From NCBI GenBank assembly GCA_958295665.1, contig OY282558.1, positions 43,462,389 to 43,526,388 of the forward strand: a DNA stretch of 64,000 nucleotides. Direction: 5' to 3'. The stretch comes from Tipula vernalis (lineage: Eukaryota > Arthropoda > Insecta > Diptera > Tipulidae). The translations under genes and the position numbers were made by a program. The number at the start of each line of letters is the position of its first letter. The stretch's first letter is position 1. Below, one piece after another: positions 1-11,439 of this stretch. A model generated the notes under the pieces. The model was given only the letters and a program-made list of their open reading frames with translations, had not been told where the DNA came from and did not search any database.

Positions 1-2930
1 ATGTTTCTGAGTAAAATGGTTTGGTTAAAAATGCTTTATAATTGAAAGCTTATAAAATTAAAAGTTCTTGGTTTTTTGCAGATACATAAAGCATTTTAGC
101 AAAAACCAAAAAATATGAAAAAGACTCAACGTTAAAAGTTAAGTTAAAACCCAAACTTGTTTAAAGTAATTATCAAACTTAAAACTCATTGACAATTTTT
201 GCATATTTATTTTTAACAAAACTTACGGATAATTCGATATTCGAAAACTTTCAAGAATATTCAGGATACATATTTTGGAAATTCGATATTTTTTGCGATT
301 ATTTCGAAATTCTTGATATTTTTCCAAATTATATTCGAAATTTGTGATGCTTTATTAATATATTTAGAAATCGTCAGAGCTGATGTTTCGTGTCATCTAC
401 TCTCGAAATCAGATACTTTTATTTAATGCGAGACTAGACAATAGGTAGCAAAAAAGTTTTTCACTAAAAGCTTTACTTGTTCATAGATGCAAGATGCATT
501 TTGAGGGCCCAAGGGAGGGATTTTGAACTGTTTCTGCAAAAATGCATTTTTGGTGGAAAGCTCCTTACATCAATCTCCTTATACCAAACAATTTGTGTTG
601 ATGTCGGATAAACTTAAGCTCGAAAATGTGAACGGTTAAATACAATGTATACTTATAAAATTTGATGGCCAAGAAAGGCAGAGCCAAAATCGAAACATTG
701 GCAGAAAAACACCCCAGATACGTTTTATTAATAATTGAAATCTTTATTAAATCGTCATATCGTTAATTGTTAATTTTAGAACGAATTAATTTCGTATTCG
801 GAAATAGATTCGCCGTGGACTTAATTCGGTCCAATAAATTCAACAAATAATAGTTTTTCCATTGTTTTTCACTATGAGATTAACTCATAAATAAAATGAG
901 TTAATTTCGTAGCGAAAATTTAATCGGAATTTATTCCCGAAGGCTTAGTTCAAAGGAAGCCGTACGGTTTCTTCATTAACGTTCTGTCCCGATGATTTTA
1001 AGTTTTGTATTTTCTAAAGAATTAGAAATTCATTTTAACGCATATAAACGCCTAGATATTGAATGAGCTCTGATAAGTTTGAAAGCATAATTTTAATATA
1101 ACACAGGGTTCCCAAACCACCAGGATTGGCGATAACATATTTCTCAAACACTCAGACCCCCGACTGTCAATGGCAAATATCCTTATTGCAAGTCAACAGA
1201 TTTGCTGTTATGTTTTGATAAGCTTTAATCTGAAATAATATCTATGCACAATATACTTTGGTAAGCAAATAAATAGGAATACAAATTGGTTATTTTATTC
1301 CAATGTAGAATTTTCTTAAGTTGGTTAAGTTGGTATTAAGTTAGTCAGAACGGAATAAATTTGTGTTAGGCTTAAAAAAATAATTTTAAATAATTACCGA
1401 ATATTTAATAAACAATTAATTTTTATTTAGTTTAATTTTCTAATGAATATTATCACTCTGGCACAACCCTAAATTTCCCATGACATGAACTAACTTACAT
1501 TATTAAAACACCAAAAAAGTTGTATCATAGCTCATATAATAAATTTCGGAGAGGTCACACACAAAACCCCACATAGAATTAGAAATAACATTTAATTACA
1601 TTTTTAAGGTAATTTTTGCATCTACAAAATACATAATAGGTACATACCGTACATAAATCTTCTGAATATGTAGACCAGTGGCAGAACGAAAAATTTAGAA
1701 TTTATTCCCGCTTGCACATTAAATAACAACATAAACTTTCTATGGGTACATTATTCGTAATTTTCATTTAGTAAAATCATGTTGTGTAAACATTAATAAA
1801 AAAAAAAATAAGTTGCATATAAAGAGACAGATCAAAAAGCTCTTGGAGAGAACATTTAACAAATTATTTATTCATATTATAAATTGTAAACCAAAACAAA
1901 AAAAAATGAAATATGAAAATTAATTTCTTTTAACCTCTTGAGCTTTATGGATGTGTTTTTTGTTATTTCTACAGTAACTTATTTCGAAATTTAGGGAGTT
2001 TATATTTGAATATCTGATTAGATTTTTGTTAACTTGGGACTATAAATTAATGGAATTCCGACAAGCTGATGGGACCATAATTTTAATTTTTCAATCTCAC
2101 AAATTTCCACTAAGGCTTTTAGATAGCTTAACTCAAGCTTTATACCATTTATAAATTATTCCGATTAATACAAGGCACCTATGAAATAATATTTAACTAT
2201 TCTTTGGGAAGATAACCTTTCCGCTCATTGATCGCGGATAGAATATCATTTAGCAGTAGTTAATGTAGTTACCAAGCTTAAAATGGGAATGGCTGAAAAT
2301 GAAAATTTCCAATTTTTTTGCCAACTTGCCATAATAAGTTTAATTAAACAGTAAATTTAGATTTACCCTTTATAACTTTTACCCAGTTCATTCCAATCAA
2401 ACGGCCCAAGCGGCAAAACCTAAATTATGTACCAGAAGTGAAATACTGGGGTAAAACATATTTGCTTGGAAACTGGACCACTACTTCATCTTCATTGTCA
2501 GTTTCTAATAAGACATTAGCCACAGCATCATTCGTTTTTAAGTTTAGGTAGTGTATCGTATACTAATTTGGAATGATTTTTTTTGTAAGACATTTCGTTT
2601 AAGTCTTTAAATTTTTTTTTCATTGATTGGTAATTTGCCATTCTAAACAATTTTAGGTTCACTATGATTCACTCATTCATTTCAGCACTATAATTATTCA
2701 AAATCAATTCATTTCAATTCAAATATAATTGTACGTTTTTGCTACTTTATTCTATCTAGTAGTGACACCTACAAAATGTATTTCGACTCACAGAATATAT
2801 TTAGTTTAGATTCTCACACTACTTATCGAAAAAATTACAGTGTCTCGACTATATTTTTGTACAGTCTACATTACCGACTATGCTAAATAAATTTATCTGA
2901 CATTTCATATTGCAGTGCATTACTAAATCA
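1..2930. other. Gene-poor AT-rich stretch
   Basis: I see no supportable gene here. The only structure is local: repeats of ATTCGATATT/TTCGAAATT-like words at about 230-360, a 9-bp inverted repeat at 880-904 (TTAACTCAT and ATGAGTTAA), and a lone CAGGGTTCCCAAACC at 1104 that resembles hAT-type transposon ends but has no partner in the neighbourhood. Confidence 0.6.
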
Positions 2931-2932
2931 AA

Positions 2933-2990
2933 TACAGTAATACCTCATACAACGCGCCCTCTTACGACGCTGTTTCTTCAACGCTCTTAT
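2933..2990 (+). repeat. Possible pogo/Tigger-like transposon end
   Basis: The run begins TA then CAGTAATACCTCATACAACG, which is the layout of pogo/Tigger terminal repeats (TA target, CAG start, ACCTC, then an ACG box), and shorter ACGCT-ending boxes follow at about 2966 and 2978. The better example in this window is at 21555-21632. No opposite end was found, so this may be a relic or chance. Confidence 0.3.
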
Positions 2991-3146
2991 TTTAACATCA
3001 TCATTCTTTAAGGAGGGATTTAAAAAGTTGAAAACCGATTTTTTTGTTAATGTTGTGTACATAATTCATTTTTCTACTTTTGTTCATCGTCTCGAAAAAT
3101 CGCGACACACTTCAATTGGAAACACGACCGTCCACGGTGAAAATCG

Positions 3147-3313
3147 TGTTACGAATAAAATTAATTCTTTTTATTGTCACGAGCGAGTGAATTAAAATTT
3201 CGGTACTAATCAGAAGAGATAGGTGGTAGAAAAGCCCGCAATCTTATCTGAACAAAATTATTGTGAAATAAAACTTTTATAACGTGAACTCGCTGTGTTT
3301 TTCTTACAATTAG
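3147..3313 (+). repeat. Possible solo LTR relic
   Basis: The segment starts TGTTACGAAT, contains AATAAA (in GTGAAATAAAAC) about 45 bp before its end, and finishes near CTTACAATTA, as an errantivirus-like or mdg1-like LTR might. There is no second copy and no visible target duplication. Immediately after it ATTAGTGT is repeated three times. Confidence 0.2.
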
Positions 3314-3354
3314 TGTATTAGTGTATTAGTGTTTAAGGTGAGGCGAATACCAAA

Positions 3355-3648
3355 TTAGTGTACACAAATACGAAATAATACGATAATTGGTGGTTTTATC
3401 AGTGTTGGCACCATTCCTTTCCACTCGTAGAAATCAAAAAAAAAATTGCGAAACAACGTCAAATGGTTAGACAATAGTTGACCATTCCCGGTTTTAATAT
3501 TTGACCTACCATCAACTTCATTTACCATCTCTGCCCTCCACTCTTCTCCCGTGATTTTCACTTCATAAATAGCACGTTCCAGTTTTGTTATATGTTTCGT
3601 AAATCGTGAAGTTGTATGTGATGTATAATGAATTGAATCTAATGACAC
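3355..3648 (-). pseudogene. Unrecognised minus-strand ORF next to gypsy element 1
   Basis: A 97-codon open frame runs on the minus strand and is open further upstream to the LTR of gypsy element 1 at about 3678. It has mixed, coding-like codons in the first half (for example KITGEEWRAEMVNEVDG) and becomes low-complexity (FFF run) in the second half. I do not recognise a family. Minus-strand coding-like sequence is also present just beyond the other end of gypsy element 1 (8015-8730), so the element may have landed inside an older minus-strand coding sequence. It may equally be noise. Confidence 0.25.
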
Positions 3649-3677
3649 GTAAACGCGGTTATTATTATTTTAAGTTC

Positions 3678-3807
3678 AGTGGAATGTAAATGAATTAATA
3701 TATAAGAGATGAACACGTACAAGAATATAATAATAAAAAGAGACTTGTGATAAAGAACATATTATATTGTTTTTTTATTAATAATCACCGTAAACGGGTA
3801 TATAACA
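3678..3807 (+). repeat. 5' LTR of gypsy element 1 (start approximate)
   Basis: The 3' end is fixed by the primer site that follows at 3808 and by near identity over about 75 bp with 7936-8010. The 5' end was placed at AGTGGAATG by weak alignment with AGTGAAGAT after the purine tract at 7738. At about 130 bp it is short for the family, so the left end could be deleted. Confidence 0.55.
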
Positions 3808-3820
3808 TGGCGCAGTTGGT
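3808..3820 (+). other. Primer binding site, tRNA-Ser type
   Basis: TGGCGCAGTTGGT directly follows the LTR terminal ACA. It differs at one base from TGGCGCAGTCGGT, the complement of the 3' end of insect tRNA-Ser that primes elements such as 17.6 and 297. Confidence 0.7.
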
Positions 3821-4012
3821 TTTGTTAAAAAAAAAAAAAATGTATGCCAAATAAAAAACGGTGAAAGACGTTAAAGTAAAAATAGTGCTAACGTGCTTCA
3901 AGAAAAGAAAAAGTACGCCATTTTGCTAAAATTTGACCAAAATTAACCTTCAACAATTAAAGGAAATTAACAATTAAATTGGCAGAAGTTTAAAAGGCAG
4001 TTTGATATTTTC

Positions 4013-4804
4013 ATGATTGCTACGGGCTGCAACACAAAAGAAGATCAGGTCAAAGTAGCGGTATTTAGAAACTTAGTGGGCGAAGAAGCTAACGAAATAT
4101 TGGTCACATTGGGCATTCAAAAGATAGAAGAAGCCAAATTAGAAGACGTCATCAAGGAATTCAATAAATATTGTGTACCTAAAATAAATTTATTATACGA
4201 GAGACATCATTTTTATAATCGACGACAACAAGAAAATGAAACGTTTGATAATTTTTTGACAGACCTGAAAACATTGTCAGAAAATTATGAATTCGGAACG
4301 TTGTAGGACAGCATAATACGAGACAGGATCGTGTTTGGTTTAAAAGACACTGGACTTCAGGAAAAGCTGCTGAATTTAGGAAATCCAACGTTGATCGAAA
4401 TAGTCGATAAGTGTAGGATGGAAGAACGCTCTTCAATGCAGGCAAGAGAAATACAAAAAACAACAAACTGAAATAAATGAGGTTAGAAAATTTTGTATTA
4501 ATTATAATAAAAATTTAGATTTTAATAAAGTTAAGTTTAATTCGATGAATAAATCGAAAGCGGGTAGAAAAGAGCAAAAACCATCACAATGGGGGATTCG
4601 GTAGATGTAAAAATGATAAATTGCAAAAAATGTAACGAGCGACACGCGTGGGGAAAATGCCCAGCTTATGGATTTAGATGTAAGAAATGCAAGTCGTGGC
4701 ATCATTTTACAAAATGTTGCAGGTCTAAAAGAGTTGACGAGCGGAACAAGAGCGGAATAATTGTGATGATTTTTGTATCGATAGTATTGATATCCAGGGC
4801 ATAA
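4013..4804 (+). pseudogene. gag of gypsy element 1
   Basis: Encodes the capsid/nucleocapsid polyprotein. The capsid part starts at 4013 and contains the K02A2.6-like blocks EEANEILVTLG and ENETFDNFLTDLKTLSENYEFG. A TAG stop follows at about 4304, after which the same frame goes on with IRDRIVFGLKD to about 4470. The nucleocapsid is in another frame at 4620-4726 with two zinc knuckles, CKKC(X3)H(X4)C and CKKC(X4)H(X4)C. The chain is therefore split by one stop and at least one frameshift. No good start codon lies nearer the primer site; the conserved N-terminus may begin before 4013. Confidence 0.8.
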
Positions 4805-4889
4805 GGGGTCCTGAAATAAAAGATGAAATTGAGATAGATAAAAAGAATAGAAGTGTTTTGTCAATAACACAGAATAATAAGGGATGGTT

Positions 4890-5326
4890 TGAAAATTTAT
4901 TAATAAACGAAAAACAAATTTTGTTTAAAATAGACACGGGGGCGGATGTAAATATACTTCCAATAGACATATATGAAAAAATGAAAGGCGATAGTAAGAT
5001 ATAGGAGACTGATATAATTTTAAGGGCGTATGGGGGGTCGAAAATAATTCCTTTAGGGAAAGTAAGGTTAAGCGTGACATATAATGATATTGGGAAAATT
5101 GAACTTTTCATTGTAATTGATGCGAATTTAACTCCCATAATTGGTTTAGAGACTATTAAAAGTTTAAAAGTAATTAAAAATGTTAATGTTACAAACGAAA
5201 AAGAAAATTTTGTTAAAGAAAATTTAGAAATTTTTATAGGTCTAGGGAGATTTCCTGAAAAATTAAAAATAGTCCTAAAGGAGAATGCTCATCCAGTGTC
5301 TAGACGGGGAGGATTCCGATTGCTAT
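4890..5326 (+). pseudogene. Aspartic protease region of gypsy element 1
   Basis: The retropepsin active-site motif is visible as IDTGADVNILP at about 4929-4960, followed by the conserved GGSKIIPLGK and the flap-distal IIGLETIKSL region. A TAG stop after MKGDSKI (about 5002) breaks the domain. Downstream the frame runs into the RT N-terminal linker and stops at 5326. It would have cut Gag-Pol in the particle; it is now interrupted. Confidence 0.75.
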
Positions 5327-5329
5327 AAA

Positions 5330-6050
5330 AGAAAAAGTAAAACAAGCAATAGAAAAACTTGAAAACAATGACATAATACAATCATTAAAAGAACCCACTG
5401 AGTGGGTGAGCAATTTGGTAGTAGTTGAGAAACCGGATGGCTCGATGAGAATTTGTTTAGATCCCAAGTATTTGAACGAAGATTAAAAAAGACTATTACG
5501 AAATATCAAGGTTAGACGATCTTGCGGCATAATTAACAGGTGCAAATGTATTTTCTGTTTTAGACCTTAAGGACGGATTTCATCAGATTGAGTTGGACGA
5601 ATATTCGAAAAAATTTTATTCGTTTAGTTCACCATTTGGTTGCTATTGTTTTAAAAGGTTGACTTTTGGTATAAATATAGCACCGGAAACTTTTCAAAAC
5701 TTAAATGAAAAAAATTTTGGAGATATTTCGGGAATTCTTATTTACATGGATGACATACTGATATATGGTTGTAATGAAAAAGAACATGATAAATGATTGT
5801 TGAAAGTAGTCAAGAGGGCTAAAGAATTGAATATAAAATTCAATAAAACAAAAATTCAATACAAAGTGGACAAAGTCAGGTTTCTGGGGCATGTATTTAG
5901 TTGGGATGGTATAAGTACTGATCTAAATAGAATTAGAGCAATAAGAGAAATGCCAGATCCAACCGATAGGAAGGAATTACAAAGATTCCTCGGAATGATA
6001 AACTATATGCGGAGTTTCATTCCAAATCTGGCTAGTCATACTTAACCTTT
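5330..6050 (+). pseudogene. Reverse transcriptase of gypsy element 1
   Basis: RT blocks in order: EWVSNLVVVEKPDGSMRICL (5401-5460), a frame-shifted LDLKDGFHQIELDE block near 5563-5600, FSSPFGCYCFKRLTFGI (5623-5676), and an intact catalytic box YMDDILIYG at about 5743-5770. The thumb follows with KVRFLGHVFSWDGIS and LQRFLGMINY. Stops occur near 5485, 5796 and 6043 and a frameshift lies between 5480 and 5560. The polymerase active site itself is preserved. Confidence 0.85.
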
Positions 6051-6057
6051 ACGACAG

Positions 6058-6735
6058 TTGCTCAAAAAGAATAATGAATTCTTATGGTCAGATAGTCATA
6101 CAAAGTCGATAAAAAATTTAAAACATATGATCGTTAAGTCACCCATTTTACAGCCTTTCAATGAAAAGGAAAAAATAGTGATACAGATAGATGCCAGCCA
6201 GTATGGCTTAGGGTGTGTATTGTTACAGAATCGAAAACCTGTAGCTTATGCATCCAGGAGCTTAACAGCAACGAAACAACAGTATGCTCAGGTGCAAAAA
6301 GAATTGCTAGCTGTAATCTATTCGTGTGCAAAATTTCATTATTTTATATACTGAAGAAAAGTCGAGATTTCTTCTGATCATAAACGCTTAGTAAGTATAA
6401 TGAAAAAAGAATTAGGAAAAATAAATTCGTCACGTCTTCAGAGAATGAAGATGAAACTGCTAGTATATGAGATTGAGTTAAAGTATGTCCCGGGTAAAGA
6501 AATGTATATAGCTGACCATCTGTCCAGATCATTTTTAATTGATGAATCAGCGAATGAGTTTAGAGAGTACGAGGAAATCGTTCATTCCGTAAACATGACA
6601 GAGTTGAATAAACAAAAAATGGTGATGGAGACTTCAAGGGACAAAGTTTTAAATCAAATCTTGAATGTATATCAAAATGGTTGGCCTCGAGGAGGTAAAG
6701 CCATTTTGGAAATTTCGACAGGATATATTTTGTGA
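6058..6735 (+). pseudogene. RNase H region of gypsy element 1
   Basis: The RNase H start IQIDASQYGLGCVLL (about 6180-6225) and PVAYASRSLT, then the KELLAVIYSCAKF helix, are clear. A TGA at 6352 interrupts the chain, which resumes with SDHKRLV (Asp retained) and ADHLSRS at about 6511-6532. The frame runs out at 6735 while the integrase starts in another frame from about 6665. Confidence 0.8.
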
Positions 6736-7633
6736 TGAGGGGATAGTATACTTAAACGATCGAATAGTGGTCCCAAAAATATTACGTATACATATGTTGG
6801 AAAAGTTACATGAAGCTCATGTTGGTATAAGCAAGACAAAACAAAGAGCACGACAAATTTTATATTGGCCCGGAATCGACAATAATATAGAGGGTTTCAT
6901 CAATAAATGTAGAGTATGTGAGAAATATAGGTCTTCTAATTCATATAAGCCGTTAAATCCACATGAAGTTCCTGAGTATCCATTTGAGAAAATTGGATGC
7001 GGTATCTTGCAATCAGGAACGAAGAATTATTTTGTTGTGACTGATTATTTTAGCAAATGGCTCGAAATAGTCGAGTTAAAGTCTAAGCAGTCAACGATAT
7101 AATAAAGTGTCTTAAAATTATTTTTTTCGAATAATGGTATCCCAAAAATATTGAAAAGTGATAATATGCCTTTCGCGTCAAAAGAATTTTCCATATTTAG
7201 TCAGGAGTGGAATTTTGAAATTAGAACAAGTAGTCCTAGATATGCATGGTCTAATGGGTAAGCGGAGAAAGCGGTACACATTGCCAGACATATTATACGT
7301 AAAACTAGGGAAGATAACAGAGATATAGAATATTACTTGCTAGAGTATAGAAACCATCCTGTTGTCGAATTGAATGCATCACCCGCGCAATTGCTCATGA
7401 GTAGGAGAACCAGAACAAAAGTTTCAATTAAAGATGATCTTTTGAAACCACGTTTAGTAGGGTTTAATGTTAGAGAAAAGTTAACAGAAAAACAAAAGAA
7501 AGTGAAGTCTTATCACGATGCGCGAGTTAGGTTTCGATCAGAATTTACACCGGGTGAATCGGTCGTTTACAGAGATAAAAAGGTCAGGGAGCCAGCTCGG
7601 GTAGTCTCCACTCATACAAGTCCACGTTCTTAA
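6665..7633 (+). pseudogene. Integrase of gypsy element 1
   Basis: The zinc-binding HHCC domain is present (HMLEKLHEAH, then CRVCEKY near 6909-6930). In the core, the position of the first catalytic Asp (consensus IGADLF-like) reads IGCGIL, so this Asp appears to be Gly; the second is in KSDNMPF near 7160, and the Glu in AEKAV near 7263, just after a stop. The C-terminal part has LLEYRNHP and SPAQLLMSRR, then the [17 protein letters not shown] chromo-like tail ending at 7633. There are stops at about 7100 and 7260. Confidence 0.8.
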
Positions 7634-7723
7634 ATAATAAAGACTGAAAATAACAGGACTGCAAATGTGGTTACTAGGTTTGGTAGGGTTTCGAGACCGC
7701 CATCTTATTTGAGTAATTATGTC

Positions 7724-7737
7724 AGATAGGAGAGATG
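7724..7737 (+). other. Polypurine tract of gypsy element 1
   Basis: AGATAGGAGAGATG lies just upstream of the presumed 3' LTR start and would prime plus-strand synthesis. It is interrupted by single T residues, as is common in this group. Confidence 0.45.
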
Positions 7738-8010
<273 letters not shown>

Positions 8011-8014
8011 GTAT

Positions 8015-8402
8015 GTCACAAATTTTCTATACTATCCCATTAGCATATTGCCGCCCATTGGAGAATTTAAAACCTTCTGCAAATCAAAACTTGCAACAAG
8101 TAATGATGAATCGTTCTCTGTATTTTTTGATCTAGAAAGAATTTTTTTTTACGTTTTCTTTTTATTTCAAATGAAGGTCATAAAAGAAGGTATGAATGTA
8201 TCAATTGCCATACTCATATCCGGAGATAATATACAATGAGATTTTTTCTCGGCAAGCAGTAACCAGTAAATTCAATTTACTAAGATCTTTATACTTCGCT
8301 ATGGCCGTTCTGATAAAGGGAATTATAATTGATAGAGTACTCATCAGAAATTGCTTACAAACAGATTTACCAAATTCCTCACCTGGTAAAAAAAGATTTT
8401 AG
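8015..8402 (-). pseudogene. Relic of an unidentified mobile-element-like coding sequence
   Basis: Reading the minus strand, coding-like blocks appear in order: PGEEFGKSVCKQFLM, then AKYKDLSKLNLLVTACREK, then after frame changes SFDLQKVLNSPMGG and MGYSRKF close to the gypsy element 1 boundary. The FDLQKxL block resembles a segment I know from uncharacterised, repeat-associated insect proteins, but I cannot name the family with certainty. Frameshifts and a poly-T insertion interrupt it. Confidence 0.4.
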
Positions 8403-8507
8403 GTATTTGTAAATTTGATATCTTATTTCGTTTCAAGACCGTGAATTCTTTTGACGGTGTTCGGGTTACTTTTTTCTCTCTTTCTCTTACGACTAGATGT
8501 ACCGACA

Positions 8508-8730
8508 GTATTTTAATTTATTAATTTCATCTGAATTATTGGAATATTTGGATTCATTTATCAAAGGGCACTCTTCGATCAAACTTGGTGGACACAAATC
8601 ATCAAGAATTTCCTCATCAATAGGAATTTTTGGATCCGGAATGTTCATTAACATCTACTTTGAAGTCTGATATTATTGCAGCTAAGTTCACATTATGATT
8701 AATACTGGGATTCGACGTTTCTTGGGTAGC
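8508..8730 (-). pseudogene. Minus-strand coding relic cut by BEL element 1
   Basis: From the BEL insertion point on the minus strand an open frame reads ETSNPSINHNVNLA...ISDFKVDVNEHSGS, then, after a one-base shift, KIPIDEEILDDLCPP and ECPLINESKYSNNSDEI up to a TAG at about 8508. Codon use looks like real coding. It breaks off exactly at the target duplication of BEL element 1 and continues for a few codons on the far side (15205-15230). Family unknown; it may be part of the same relic as 8015-8402. Confidence 0.4.
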
Positions 8731-9210
8731 TGTTGACGCTAGAAGTCCTATAAGCCAATTGTTCGCAGTAAAAATTACGTATTCCAGATAATTGGTTTAT
8801 AGGGATTTCTGGCAAAGTGGGCAACCCTAATTATACAATAAAAAATAGTCGGTTTTATTTTATAAAAACAGAGTTTGATTTGTCAGTAAACGCATCTCTT
8901 TTTATTATTCGTTTTGGTTTTTCGGTTTAAAAGGAAGCAAAAAGTTTGTTGTATTGTAACAAGTACTGTCGAAATAAATAAAATAAATAACCCAGTTGTG
9001 GTCTCGACTAAATTTATTAAAATTGATTATAAACTTTACCGAGCATACGCAAGGATTTTCCACTGAAAATTATCGTACAAAATACAAAATCATATACGTC
9101 GCTGGAAAGCATTGTCTAGAAATTATTTATATTTTGGAATTTTTTGTGTCGCCATTATCGCTTTTTTTGTGGTCGAATAAATTTCGTCGTCGTCGAGCGT
9201 TGTAGCTACA
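8731..9210 (+). repeat. 5' LTR of BEL element 1 (480 bp)
   Basis: Starts TGTTGACGCT and ends GTAGCTACA right before the primer region. It holds about 122 bp (8745-8868) that the 3' LTR lacks. The remainder aligns with the 3' LTR with few differences. Confidence 0.92.
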
Positions 9211-9212
9211 TT

Positions 9213-9229
9213 TGGTCCTTCGAGCCGGA
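9213..9229 (+). other. Conserved post-LTR (primer-site) motif of BEL elements
   Basis: TGGTCCTTCGAGCCGGA follows the 5' LTR. The same motif with one change (TGGTCCTTCAAGCCGGA) stands at 44705-44721 at the start of BEL element 2. I recall such a motif just inside insect BEL/Pao 5' LTRs; which tRNA it pairs with I cannot say. Confidence 0.65.
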
Positions 9230-9450
9230 TGAATTCGAATTTGGTTGTGGAAATTAGAAGGAAAAAATACAGAATAAAATCAACTGGATATCAACGGAGG
9301 AGAAATACAATCAAAGGCGCAGGTCGCAGATAAAAATTGTAAGGTTAGTGGTTACTCAACACGTGTTTGGAAAAACATATATGTATGTAAATTTTCGTAT
9401 TAAAAGTGATTGTTGTAAAGTTGAGTGATAATATTCTCGAGAAATATATT

Positions 9451-10444
9451 ATGGACGGGTTAATCAAAAAACGTGGGGGGGGGCTATAAAGCTCATCTGA
9501 CATATTCCAAAAATCATGTAGAACAAGAGAAATACGAATCAGTGAGTGATTATCAGTCGGTACTTGCCCGAATTTACGCCATTTACAAAAATTATTCGGA
9601 AACACAGTCGGAGATAGAATCATTAACAGAGGAGGATAGTTTAGTTAGTGTAATGAAGGATAGGTTCAAATTTGAGGATGAATATAGTAGTTTAGAGTCG
9701 AACGAATTAGATGAAATTCGAAAATTACAAGAAATCACCAATCAAGTAAATTAAGTTCCTCGAAATGAGGAATGTAATAAAACCGGATTCAAAATAAAGT
9801 TACCGGATATCAGTTTACCAAAATTTGATGGCTTCGAAATTCATTGGCTAAATTTCAAAGCGTTGTATTTAGAGTTGATTCATGATAATAAGTCGCTTGG
9901 TCCGTGAGCTAAGTATTATTATTTGATAGCATGTTTACGTGGGGGTAAGGCCTATAATATTATTGAGGCATTTCCCATTAATGATGAGAATTATGAAACT
10001 GCATGGAATGCTGTAGTGGATCATTATGACAATCGGGCAATGATTCAAGAAATACATATTAAATCATTATTTGATATAAAACGCCCACAAGACGGTTCAG
10101 CAGCGTCATTACAATTCTATGTAGATACTGTAAACAAGCATTTTTTAGCTCTTCAAGTTCTCGATTCGAAGTTGAATGTATTCAATTTGTTTCTTCAACA
10201 CCATTTAATTGAACGTTTAGATAATGCATCTAAAATTGAAATTTTGAAGAAGAAATCTGAAGAAACTCATTTCTCGTTTAGTGAATTTATTGAGGTTTTG
10301 CAAACAAGAATAAAATTATTGAAGGCTATTAAACCACTATTACAACATCACCTAATTTTCAAAGTGCCAATAGTAATAGTGCTCGTTATAACTCGAATCC
10401 AGGTTTTTGTAATAGTTCTAAATCAAATAAAACTTTTCTATTAA
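9451..10444 (+). pseudogene. gag of BEL element 1 (DUF1759 type)
   Basis: Structural polyprotein. The likely start is ATG at 9451 (MDGLIKKRG), followed by a run of nine G (9475-9483) where the frame is lost. The main frame then runs to a TAA at 9752 and continues with the DUF1759 hallmark KLPDISLPKFDG at about 9796-9833 and a TGA at 9905. The rest, from 9923, contains RGGKAYNIIEAFPI and the YDNRAMIQEIHIKSLFDI block typical of Pao gag. It has two stops and one homopolymer frameshift; otherwise it is collinear with the family. Confidence 0.85.
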
Positions 10445-10449
10445 ATATC

Positions 10450-10803
10450 AAATCAGATTGTATCTTCTGTAAAGGCGACCATAAACTGAATAGTTGCCAA
10501 CACTTTAAAAGGTCTAATGTAACAGCACAAAGGCGTTTCGAATTGGTGAAAAAGTTTAATCTGTGCACAAATTGAATGAAACCTGGTCACAGGGTGGCTG
10601 AATGTATGATTGATCCGTGTAGTTTATGTGGGATGAAACACAATACGTTACTTCATTTTGGTACTTCGACGAATATTCAGAATGAAAGGACTCAGATAAG
10701 CAACCATGTAAGTGTTGATTCACAAGTATTGTTACCAACTGCAATTGTTTGGGTGGAATCATTTCGTGACAGAAAATTTTTGTCAATTGTTGCAAATCAA
10801 TAA
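10450..10803 (+). pseudogene. Gag zinc-knuckle region of BEL element 1
   Basis: A first knuckle CIFCKGDHKLNSC at about 10459-10497 is followed by RRFELVKKFNLC and, after an in-frame TGA (10573-10575), a second metal-binding stretch around PGHRVAEC and CSLCGMKHNTLLH (10618-10656). This is the BEL/Pao arrangement C-X2-C-X3-H-X4-C. It should bind the RNA genome during packaging. Confidence 0.8.
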
Positions 10804-10804
10804 A

Positions 10805-11431
10805 AAACCTACATCGATATCGATTTCAGGTATTAATCAAAAAACCAGTCAAGTAAAATATGAAACTAGACTGACAGTTAAATCAAGATTAACTGATACT
10901 TTAACATTTTTGGTACTGCATGGTATCACAAGTGAAATCCCACCGAAATTTGATCAATCGAAAATTGATGATAATATTAATTTGGCTAATCCTTTGTTTT
11001 TCCAACCGAGTGTAGTTGATATGATCATTGGAGCGAAAATTTATCATCGTTTATTAAAAGGAGATAAGGTCACTGTTTTTAAAGAGTTACCGCCGTTAGT
11101 TAATACGGATTTTGGATATGTGGTAGCGGGAAAATACTCATATAATTTAAAGTCGTTGAATAAATACAGTACACAGTCGAATAGTCATCTTTTGACGATG
11201 TTAAAATCAGGTTTCGTTGGTCCAGACTTCCACTCATTTGTAGTATGTGAAAGTAGTGATTTGGGTAACAATAAATCACAAGAAGCTGCAAAGGATTCAT
11301 ATTTAGATGCCATTTCAAGGTTGAGTCAGCAGGTTGAGCTCTTTTGGGAATTGGAGAATGTTGGGTCACGGAAGTTGTATTCAATCGAAGAAAAAGCTTG
11401 CGAACAACATTTTATCATTCACATAACATGA
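10805..11431 (+). pseudogene. Protease/linker region (DUF1758 type) of BEL element 1, active site missing
   Basis: The C-terminal half of a BEL retropepsin region is recognisable: SISGINQKTSQ, then MIIGAKIYHRLL and TDFGYVVAGKYS, which precede RT in Pao elements. The expected DSGS/DSGA catalytic stretch, seen in BEL element 2 near 46450, is not found between 10680 and 10830. I infer a deletion here. The chain ends in a TGA at 11429. Confidence 0.7.
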
Positions 11432-11439
11432 GATGTATC

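Noticed and set aside
1104..1140. hAT-type terminal repeat CAGGGTTCCCAAACC
   Set aside because: No complementary end and no 8-bp duplication were found within several kilobases.
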